Assembly (NCBI GenBank): GCA_016219765.1
Contig: JACRKM010000019.1
Span: 1 to 5,490, forward strand
Direction: 5' to 3'
Length of the DNA: 5,490 nucleotides
DNA from: Candidatus Woesearchaeota archaeon
GTDB taxonomy: Archaea > Nanobdellota > Nanobdellia > Woesearchaeales > UBA11576
Positions within the stretch are counted from its first letter, which is position 1. The number at the start of each line of letters is the position of its first letter. The notes beneath the pieces were generated by a model. That model made no database searches and was not told the origin of the DNA. It saw nothing but the letters and a program-made list of their open reading frames with translations. Made by a program: the position numbers and the translations under genes. Shown here piece after piece: positions 1 to 5,096 of the stretch.

Positions 1-584
1 AAAATGCTCGCGAGAACCCCTGTGGCAAGCAGCGCCAGACCCTTTAGAATAAATAATGATACGCTTGCTGCAGAGGAGAGGTTGCTGCCCGCGATGACCG
101 ACAACGCAATGATGGCAAGGATATCCTGTACAATGAGAACTCCGATCGCAAGCCGGCCCTGCAGTGTGGAAAGCTGCTGCGCATCTGAGAGTAATTTCAT
201 CACGATAGTCGTGCTGCTGAACGTGGCCATTATTCCCAGATAGATCGCTTCTTTTGCGCCAAATCCAAAGAGAAGCATTGCACCATAGCCAGCAAAGCCT
301 ACGATCAGAACCTGCAGCGATCCCACAATGAAAGAGACCTTCCCGATATCTTTTGCGTGCCCGAAGTTAAGCTCCAAACCAACCATGAAAAGCAAGAATG
401 CGATCCCTATCTCACTAAGCGTTGAAATGAGTTCGGTGCTGGTGATGATGCCAAACCCCTGCCCCAAGAGAATGCCAGAAAGAATGTAGGCTGGAATCAA
501 TGGCTGTTTTGAAAGCTTCGCTACATACGCCCCCATCATCGCAACGATGATAAGGATACCAATCTCGAGATATACGTCAGTCAT
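1..584 (-). CDS. Kef-type (CPA2) cation/proton antiporter, N-terminal part, cut by the window edge
   Basis: An integral membrane exchanger that would trade K+ or Na+ for H+ across the cytoplasmic membrane. The reading frame is open from the ATG at 584 to base 1 (194 codons seen); the rest lies outside the window. Helix 1 follows a very short N-terminus (about residues 5-21). Family signatures are PLIPAYILSGILLG (28-41), EIGIAFLLFMVGLEL (58-72), TFSSTTIVMKLL (121-132) and the ion-site pair Gln153-Asp154 in GVLIVQDILAI. The QD pair, rather than ND or DD, resembles KefB/KefC-type members, so electroneutral exchange is a reasonable inference. The start is fixed by an in-frame TGA 9 bases upstream of the ATG. 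No Shine-Dalgarno site precedes it. Any C-terminal RCK/TrkA-N domain would be off the window, so the ion cannot be assigned. Confidence 0.93.
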   Translation of the reverse strand, partial: MTDVYLEIGILIIVAMMGAYVAKLSKQPLIPAYILSGILLGQGFGIITSTELISTLSEIGIAFLLFMVGLELNFGHAKDIGKVSFIVGSLQVLIVGFAGYGAMLLFGFGAKEAIYLGIMATFSSTTIVMKLLSDAQQLSTLQGRLAIGVLIVQDILAIIALSVIAGSNLSSAASVSLFILKGLALLATGVLASI

Positions 585-648
585 GGTTGGTCAGCACAGC
601 CGCATTCAATCTTATTCCTTTCAATCATTTTTTATGTCCGAGTCTCTT

Positions 649-674
649 TATATCAGTTAAATATATCAGTTAAA
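649..674 (-). promoter_or_regulatory. perfect 13-bp tandem repeat, likely promoter/control region of the antiporter
   Basis: The 13-mer TATATCAGTTAAA occurs twice head to tail with no spacer (649-661 and 662-674). Read on the minus strand it gives two copies of TTTAACTGATATA, each containing a TATA-like core, followed by AAAG. It lies 65-90 bases before the antiporter ATG, so transcripts would have a leader of roughly 35-50 bases. The stop codon of the 58-codon gene (666-668) lies inside the second copy. It may be a doubled TATA element or a doubled regulator site; the function is inferred from position and composition. Confidence 0.45.
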
Positions 675-842
675 AAGTTTCGATTGATATTCAGGCGAGC
701 GCTTCTCGCTTGTAAACGTCAGTTGTTCCTTAAGTGTCGCAATGTGCAAAAAGAATTGCGATATATGCGGACTGTAGGCAGTTAACTTCTGTTGCGCTGC
801 AACGATATTGCCCTTAGATACTCGCTGTCGCGTTCTTCTCAT
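666..842 (-). CDS. 58-residue hypothetical protein, translationally coupled to nnrD
   Basis: I do not recognise this protein. The frame runs MRRTRQRVSKG to EYQSKLFN and stops with TGA. Its ATG is 4 bases after the nnrD stop, and the sequence AGGTGA, whose last three bases are the nnrD stop codon itself, is a good Shine-Dalgarno site 4 bases before it. This arrangement is typical of translational coupling and is the main reason to call it a gene. The N-terminus is basic (4 Arg and 1 Lys in the first 10 residues); the middle (residues 22-40) could be a helix; the C-terminus is polar. There is no signal peptide, membrane span or Cys/His metal motif. It lies between the NAD(P)HX repair gene and the antiporter. 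It could still be a chance ORF, as it is short and has no recognisable homologue. Confidence 0.5.
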   Translation of the reverse strand: MRRTRQRVSKGNIVAAQQKLTAYSPHISQFFLHIATLKEQLTFTSEKRSPEYQSKLFN

Positions 843-846
843 GCAT

Positions 847-852
847 TCACCT
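847..852 (-). promoter_or_regulatory. Shine-Dalgarno site overlapping the nnrD stop codon
   Basis: AGGTGA on the minus strand matches the archaeal anti-Shine-Dalgarno end and sits 4 bases before the ATG at 842. Its TGA is the nnrD stop, so a ribosome finishing nnrD is placed on the next start. A nearer ATG at 846 gives only a 10-codon frame and has no spacing for this site. Confidence 0.55.
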
Positions 853-1803
853 TTTTGACTTTTTGGACTTTTTGATTTTCTTTATTTTTTCGAGTTTCTT
901 TAGCTCTCGCAAGAAATCACTCGCAATAAAACCGAATCCGAAGTTTGATTTTGCGAGAAGCAAATCTCCAATAGCCTTATTCATCTTCGAAGCATGCACT
1001 GCCGAGAATAACAGATCGCCTGTCTGCGCAAGATACGAAGCACATAATCCTGCAAGCACATCTCCTGTTCCGCCGACGGTCATGCCAGGATTGCCGCCGC
1101 GAATCGCGATCGTCTTCTTTGCTGAAATAATAACATCATGAGCGCCCTTCAGCAGAATAACATTGTGGCGACGAAGAACGCTGGAAATTTCTTTGCGCAG
1201 AAGCGCTGATTTCGCCTGCATATCTCTGCTTCGCGCAATCTTTTGTGCAAGCACGCTTTGCTGATTGTTCTTCAGCATTAACTCAAGCTCTTTTGCGTGA
1301 GGCGTCAGGATCGCGCGGGAAACCTTGTTGAGCTGCACACATTTTAACGCATCCGCATCAATCACGAGAAATTTTCCCAATTTTTGAGCTAGCGCGATTA
1401 CTGTATTTATCAATGCTCGCGTTGTTTTTTCCAATCCCGCACCCGGCCCAACCAGAATGACATCGGCTTTTCTGATATACTTGAGAAGTTGTTTTGCGTG
1501 CGAACGGTCCAGCACCGCTCCTTTCAATTTCACGGTGATAAGATCAGGACTAAGCGCGCTAATCGCCCAGGCAGTTTTATCTGGAGCAGCGACGATCGCA
1601 AGATCGCAGCCGCCACGAAGTGCCGCAAGAGCCGCGAGAGCTGGAGCACCAACATATGTTTCGCTGCCTCCAATGATGAGGACAACGCCATTATCACCTT
1701 TGTGCGAATCAGGTTTTCGTGAGAGCTTCGTTAACACAGAAGCCGCAGTTTGTTTCATTTTCTGTTTAACTTTCTGTTTTGCCTTCGGTTTCATTTTCTT
1801 CAT
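847..1803 (-). CDS. nnrD: ADP/ATP-dependent NAD(P)H-hydrate dehydratase (NnrD, ribokinase-like fold)
   Basis: A cytoplasmic repair enzyme that dehydrates damaged NADHX/NADPHX (S form) back to NAD(P)H at the cost of ADP or ATP (EC 4.2.1.136 in prokaryotes). It has 318 residues and is the dehydratase domain alone, without the NnrE epimerase half often fused in bacteria. Motifs in order: HKGDNG then VLIIGGSETYVGAPALAA (34-58), GPGAG (119-123), DADAL (149-153), LTPHAKELE (166-174), LLKGAHDVI (217-225), and the diagnostic NPGMTVGGTGDVLAG (238-252), whose Asp248 is the expected catalytic residue. I chose the ATG at 1803 over an in-frame GTG at 1833 because GAGGAG lies 8 bases before it and it overlaps the preceding stop as ATGA. 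Both ends carry Lys-rich tails (residues 2-17 and 302-318) outside the enzyme fold, which is unusual for the family. Confidence 0.94.
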   Translation of the reverse strand: MKKMKPKAKQKVKQKMKQTAASVLTKLSRKPDSHKGDNGVVLIIGGSETYVGAPALAALAALRGGCDLAIVAAPDKTAWAISALSPDLITVKLKGAVLDRSHAKQLLKYIRKADVILVGPGAGLEKTTRALINTVIALAQKLGKFLVIDADALKCVQLNKVSRAILTPHAKELELMLKNNQQSVLAQKIARSRDMQAKSALLRKEISSVLRRHNVILLKGAHDVIISAKKTIAIRGGNPGMTVGGTGDVLAGLCASYLAQTGDLLFSAVHASKMNKAIGDLLLAKSNFGFGFIASDFLRELKKLEKIKKIKKSKKSKR

Positions 1804-1934
1804 GAACGCGACTCCTCTTTTTGGTAACGCCACTCAAAAGCCTGCAACAACCACTGATCACGTGCCGTGGCAAGCACATCGCGATAGGCAGATTCCACAT
1901 CGGTTTTCCCGTTCCTTGTACTTGATTGTGCCAT
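1800..1934 (-). CDS. 44-residue hypothetical protein between the abrB-like gene and nnrD
   Basis: Not recognised. It starts MAQSSTRNGK and ends QKEESRS. Residues 12-42 (DVESAYRDVL, then ARDQWLLQAFEWRYQKEE) look like a charged amphipathic helix or helical hairpin with two Trp, the kind of short protein seen beside AbrB-type regulators. Its TGA overlaps the nnrD ATG as ATGA, the main support for translation in this frame. It begins 17 bases after the AbrB stop. There is no clear Shine-Dalgarno site, and the ATG falls at the junction of a 12-bp tandem duplication. The frame is open further upstream (back to a TGA inside the AbrB gene) but has no ATG, GTG or TTG there. A role as partner of the AbrB-like protein is only a guess from position. 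Confidence 0.5.
   Translation of the reverse strand: MAQSSTRNGKTDVESAYRDVLATARDQWLLQAFEWRYQKEESRS
1812..1817 (-). promoter_or_regulatory. Shine-Dalgarno site for nnrD
   Basis: GAGGAG on the minus strand ends 8 bases before the ATG at 1803 and lies within the end of the 44-codon gene. It decides the nnrD start in favour of this ATG; the upstream GTG at 1833 has no comparable site. Confidence 0.65.
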
Positions 1935-1945
1935 TGATTGTGCCA
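1922..1945. repeat. perfect 12-bp tandem repeat at the start of the 44-codon gene
   Basis: TTGATTGTGCCA is repeated twice head to tail (1922-1933, 1934-1945). On the minus strand this is TGGCACAATCAA twice, and the ATG of the 44-codon gene spans the junction between copies. The unit is a multiple of three, so the frame downstream is unchanged. It looks like a recent slippage duplication. Confidence 0.85.
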
Positions 1946-1951
1946 GACATT

Positions 1952-2122
1952 CTACACTTTCGACGACCCGGCTTTTGATACGGCTCTCTTTAGTACCAGA
2001 TTGCCTTGAACGTCTAACTCTATCTTGATCTCATCGCCCTTTTTCCAGCCCTTCGCGTCGATCAGTGCCTTAGGCAAAGTTACTTTGTACTGTTTGTTAT
2101 TATCGTACTGCAGTTTAACCAT
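1952..2122 (-). CDS. AbrB/SpoVT-AbrB-like swapped-hairpin DNA-binding protein
   Basis: A small dimeric DNA-binding protein of the AbrB/MazE/SpoVT class, acting as a transcription regulator or as the antitoxin of a toxin pair. The 56 residues hold one full domain: VKLQYDNNKQYKVTLPKALID (2-22), then the typical GWKKGDEIKIELD turn and strand (25-37), GNLVLKR (40-46), and a short basic tail ending SSKV. The pattern of strand, TLPKAL, W-KKGD, long strand is the classic archaeal form. The ATG at 2122 has no Shine-Dalgarno site but has a TATA-like inverted repeat 15-30 bases upstream, which suggests a leaderless message and possible self-regulation. It is the first gene of the minus-strand run. The next gene (44 codons) shows no PIN or MazF features, so a toxin-antitoxin role is not supported here; a regulator is more likely. 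Confidence 0.88.
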   Translation of the reverse strand: MVKLQYDNNKQYKVTLPKALIDAKGWKKGDEIKIELDVQGNLVLKRAVSKAGSSKV

Positions 2123-2136
2123 GTGCTTTGTTTTGC

Positions 2137-2152
2137 AATTATATGTATAATT
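2137..2152 (-). promoter_or_regulatory. TATA-like promoter and 7-2-7 inverted repeat before the AbrB gene
   Basis: AATTATA-TG-TATAATT is a perfect inverted repeat with a 2-base centre. Its centre is about 22 bases before the ATG at 2122, near where a TATA box would sit for a leaderless transcript. A symmetric site over the core promoter is also what a dimeric AbrB-type autorepressor would use. The promoter role is well supported by position; the operator role is inference. Confidence 0.55.
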
Positions 2153-2421
2153 TGATGTATTGGAAGATATATCTCTAAATCCATTGAATGATACTTAAAT
2201 TTATCCATATTATTATTTATAGCTTTGTTTTTCTGACATTTTAATCACGCTGGAGAGACAACAAACAGCAAATTCTTTATTTGTAGAAAATATCCATTTG
2301 CGTATATTACATTTATAGGGCAAAAACCGCCAAGGTCTTATTTTTCGTAAAACTATCACAAATTAAATTTATAACAAACGTGAACGTTCCTGCGATTTAC
2401 AAGCCAAGCCAGGCTACTTTC

Positions 2422-2430
2422 CAAATAAAA
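2422..2430 (+). promoter_or_regulatory. probable leaderless-type TATA box of the kinase gene
   Basis: CAAATAAAA is centred about 25 bases before the ATG at 2451, and no Shine-Dalgarno site lies between. This is the expected spacing for transcription starting at or next to the start codon. The box at 2365-2374 is a stronger match by sequence and could drive a transcript with a leader of roughly 55 bases instead. Confidence 0.45.
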
Positions 2431-2450
2431 CACAATAACACAATCAGTTG

Positions 2451-4058
2451 ATGTATATGCCAAATATGCCAATTTCACAACACGAACCTACGGCAGTAAA
2501 CACAGGTCCAGAATACGCCGCTCTGATCAGTCAATGTGGCCGACAAATTCCACTGCAGCAAGAACCACTCTCTGTGCACGCACCCAACTCACGCAGAGTA
2601 CGGGACCTCGAAGATGTAATCACACGCTTCTGTCACAGGCACCTTGAACTAGAAATAATGGGCGAATTACAAAACCAAGGCGGCTGCGGCAAAGTATACC
2701 TGATGCAAGCTCCGGATCTCAGCATCATGATCGTAAAAGCAGGTGTGCTGGGCGATCCTGAACTGATTCTTGAAGAAGGAAAAATCCAATACGAAATATC
2801 CCAAAAAACCAGTTCAGTTCCAAAAGTCTTCTATTTGGGGTCAATTACTGTATCTGAAAGCAACACCGTTTCGTACAAACCTGGTTCTTCAAATAATTTA
2901 GAAGCGGAAGTGCTCATTCCGGCAGGAACAAAAATTCCCATCACAGTAATGGAATCCGTGAACGGCGGCGATTTGTTCTCGTGGCTTGCCAACGAAATAC
3001 ACAATGAAAAAACAGCAGATCGAAAAGGAAGATCGCTCTACGAGCGCCTTGAAATGTTCAAGCGCATTGTCAATGCGGTGGGCAGTATTCATGACGCTGG
3101 CTACGCGCACCAAGACGTCAAACCAGAAAACATCCTCATCCCGGCAGATGAAATACCAATGATAATCGACTTTGGAATCGCGGGGAAGATCGGACAAGAA
3201 CGAAAAAACAACAAGGTCAATTGCACACCTTACTACGCATCACCAGAACACCTTCTTTGCAAGAATGACGCCCGCATGGACATTTACTCGCTTGGTTGCA
3301 TACTATACGAGATGCTGACAGGAAAAACGCCTCTGAGCGACGCTGTTGAACGCATCTTCCGCAGCACACCCAGATCCGGCGGCAACAATCTGCCTTTCCG
3401 GCTGCTTGAGGCTATGACTCAGGAAACGAAGCTGACAGTCGAAATGACGGAGGTTGATGAGCAGAAATTCGAACGCGTTCCCGACGAGATCAATGAGATC
3501 CATCACAGGTGCAGACGATTCAACGCCGATGAGCGATACCAAAGCTGCCAAGAATTATCAGAAGCAGTCGATAATGTCATCAGCGATATGCGGCTTTACC
3601 GCTCAGTGCTTGAACTCATGAAACAAAATGGAGTGTCAGGATTCGGCACCAATGTCAACGCGACCACCATTAATGATCCTGACCCAGCAGAACAAGCATT
3701 CTTCGCTCTCGTTGTGGAAACATTGCGACTTGCAGACGCGCGCATCTTACCTCACAAACGCACCGCGCTTGACATGATCCTTGCAAAAGATAAATACTCT
3801 GGCACGGCACCCAAAAACATGCAAAGCCAGCAACCGGTCATCGCACACAAGATCGTCTCTGTAGGAAATGATGGTCAGCCCGAAGTTCATAATTACGCAA
3901 CGATTACGCTTGACGATGCCGATACAAAAATCGTGATCAATGTTGACGAAATCATCGCAGACGGTGATCGCATCAGTGCGCCTAACAATGCACGCGAAGA
4001 GTCCGCACCGTCAAAACAGGTACCACCGGCACCACTGTCGCTTGACCTTGACTTTTAA
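2451..4058 (+). CDS. eukaryotic-like (Hanks-type) Ser/Thr protein kinase with long C-terminal extension
   Basis: Transfers phosphate from ATP to Ser/Thr of protein targets in the cytoplasm; no membrane segment is present. From the ATG at 2451 it has 535 residues (a TTG one codon earlier is less likely). After a 65-residue polar leader come the glycine loop QGGCGKV (76-82), ATP lysine Lys96 in IMIVK, catalytic loop HQDVKPEN (220-227, Asp222 and Asn227), DFG (240-242), a CTPYYASPE activation segment (258-266) and DIYSLGCILYEMLTG (277-291). HQD in place of HRD makes it a non-RD kinase, which usually does not need activation-loop phosphorylation. The catalytic set is complete, so it should be active. 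Residues from about 385 on match no domain I know: a helical part, a strand-rich part (465-505), a Pro-rich linker, and an acidic end LSLDLDF. It stands 89 bases before the metallopeptidase gene. Transfer from bacteria or eukaryotes is possible but not shown. Confidence 0.93.
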   Translation: MYMPNMPISQHEPTAVNTGPEYAALISQCGRQIPLQQEPLSVHAPNSRRVRDLEDVITRFCHRHLELEIMGELQNQGGCGKVYLMQAPDLSIMIVKAGVLGDPELILEEGKIQYEISQKTSSVPKVFYLGSITVSESNTVSYKPGSSNNLEAEVLIPAGTKIPITVMESVNGGDLFSWLANEIHNEKTADRKGRSLYERLEMFKRIVNAVGSIHDAGYAHQDVKPENILIPADEIPMIIDFGIAGKIGQERKNNKVNCTPYYASPEHLLCKNDARMDIYSLGCILYEMLTGKTPLSDAVERIFRSTPRSGGNNLPFRLLEAMTQETKLTVEMTEVDEQKFERVPDEINEIHHRCRRFNADERYQSCQELSEAVDNVISDMRLYRSVLELMKQNGVSGFGTNVNATTINDPDPAEQAFFALVVETLRLADARILPHKRTALDMILAKDKYSGTAPKNMQSQQPVIAHKIVSVGNDGQPEVHNYATITLDDADTKIVINVDEIIADGDRISAPNNAREESAPSKQVPPAPLSLDLDF

Positions 4059-4115
4059 TCCTTTGATATTAGTAGATCGCTTTGTCCCATTCGAAGCAAA
4101 CAAAGACCCGCTTTC

Positions 4116-4123
4116 TTTATAAA
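4116..4123 (+). promoter_or_regulatory. TATA box of the metallopeptidase gene
   Basis: TTTATAAA is a near-consensus archaeal TATA box centred 28 bases before the ATG at 4148, with no Shine-Dalgarno site between. It implies a leaderless transcript and independent expression from the kinase gene, whose stop is 57 bases upstream of the box. Confidence 0.65.
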
Positions 4124-4147
4124 CAATAGAAGCATTCCAAGAATACT

Positions 4148-5089
4148 ATGGCCTATATGTCTCCCTCCACAAGCTATCAAATGCCAAGTCTTCTGGAACG
4201 CAATGTACTCCAAAGCATTGCACAAGTATACTCAAGCAACTCAGGATCCGTATTTGCACAAAGCCCTGGCGCAGATATTTCACACAGCATCGGCGCAGTC
4301 GCGCACAATTCGGATGCGTATACTGATATAGGCATGCCAGAAAAGAGAAAGTACGTGCTCAATCTTGACGCGCGGGTCATTGAAACCATTCCGCACTATG
4401 TAGGATCATTTCGAGAACACGCAAGCGCGCCAAAAACATACCGGCGCAGTCATGATGGACAATACCTCAAAGCGCAGCAACAGTACCACATGATGATCGC
4501 GGATAAATACCAAAATATAATCACCGCTGGACTTCTCCGTGAAGATCGCCCACTCACGCAATTCATAGAAGATGCACGTGAAGTGGAAACATTTGTCAAA
4601 GAAACATTTGAGAAAGTAACTGGAAAAACCTTTCCCGACGACATCGTCATCTGGGTGTGCAGCGAAGAAAACCTAATGAAAGCGCATGTCAGTCATGGAG
4701 GCGTGTGGAACCCGGGAATCCAGGGTTTCGCGATCAATAAAAAAACCGGGGCACGCCGCATCTTTGTGCGCAAAAACAACCTTGACGCACTCCTGCTTGT
4801 GATCGGCCATGAGATCGGGCACGTATTTACTGAACAGCTCCCTGATCCTCTTGACGAAGAAGCCAAAGCATTCGCGTTTGAGATCGCCTGGGTGAAAGCA
4901 ATCGTCGAGCATAACGTCGCAGGGCTCAAAGCAAGCTTCAATGTCAACTTTACGCCTGCAGCAAATGGCCTCCACAACATTGCATTTTCATTTGTACAGA
5001 AGTTAGTCAAAACAGGAAAGGAATCACTCGAGCTCTATTGGGATCTTGTGCGAGGGGCGCTTGCAGTTGAACAGGCACAAGCTGCTTAA
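4148..5089 (+). CDS. HEIGH zinc-metallopeptidase-like protein (M78/ImmA-IrrE-like features)
   Basis: A likely soluble zinc peptidase of 313 residues; its substrate is unknown. The catalytic motif is HEIGH (221-225): His221 and His225 bind zinc and Glu222 is the general base. The third ligand could be Glu237 or Glu238 in DEEAKAFAFE, or Glu245, 20 residues after the second His. The run GFAINKKTGARRIFV then LLLVIGHEIGH then DEEAKAFAFEIAW resembles the core of M78 (ImmA/IrrE, DUF955) peptidases, which have a strand, HExGH, and an E-E-A-x-x-F-A helix. This is a motif-level likeness only. The first 65 residues are Ser/Ala-rich and probably disordered; 100-165 is mostly helical. No signal peptide or membrane helix is seen. 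It follows the kinase gene on the same strand with its own promoter. M78 enzymes elsewhere cleave repressors, so the kinase could control it, but no partner repressor is visible here. Confidence 0.8.
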   Translation: MAYMSPSTSYQMPSLLERNVLQSIAQVYSSNSGSVFAQSPGADISHSIGAVAHNSDAYTDIGMPEKRKYVLNLDARVIETIPHYVGSFREHASAPKTYRRSHDGQYLKAQQQYHMMIADKYQNIITAGLLREDRPLTQFIEDAREVETFVKETFEKVTGKTFPDDIVIWVCSEENLMKAHVSHGGVWNPGIQGFAINKKTGARRIFVRKNNLDALLLVIGHEIGHVFTEQLPDPLDEEAKAFAFEIAWVKAIVEHNVAGLKASFNVNFTPAANGLHNIAFSFVQKLVKTGKESLELYWDLVRGALAVEQAQAA

Positions 5090-5096
5090 CATGAAT

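Larger units (their letters stand above)
2123..2450. other. AT-rich divergent spacer between the AbrB operon and the kinase gene
   Basis: About 328 bases with no credible gene; the longest frame noticed is an 18-codon hydrophobic one from 2188 with no start signal. The left end holds the AbrB promoter. Toward the kinase there are TATA-like stretches at 2311-2318 (ATTTATAG) and 2365-2374 (AAATTTATAA), an 8-bp palindrome GAACGTTC at 2382-2389, and the proximal box at 2422-2430. I see no tRNA, no T-rich hairpin terminator and no repeat array here. Confidence 0.7.

Noticed and set aside
695..709. GCGAG-CGCTT-CTCGC hairpin as a terminator
   Set aside because: The stem is only 5 bp, no T-run follows on either strand, and it lies inside the 58-codon gene.
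1804..1833. GTG start at 1833 extending NnrD by 10 residues
   Set aside because: No Shine-Dalgarno site precedes it, while the ATG at 1803 has GAGGAG at 8 bases and an ATGA overlap with the preceding gene.
1858..1950. 30-codon minus-strand frame with four Cys (MSGTING... CGICLSRCACHGT)
   Set aside because: The Cys spacing looks zinc-like, but it has no ribosome site, overlaps the 44-codon frame that has the ATGA link to nnrD, and ends without relation to any neighbour.
1457..1978. 173-codon plus-strand open frame opposite nnrD
   Set aside because: It is a shadow of nnrD and the small gene upstream; its product shows no motif and the opposite strand has a clear enzyme.
2188..2244. 18-codon hydrophobic plus-strand frame (MILKFIHIII...)
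   Set aside because: It is AT-rich spacer sequence that reads as Ile/Phe by composition; no start signal or promoter supports it.
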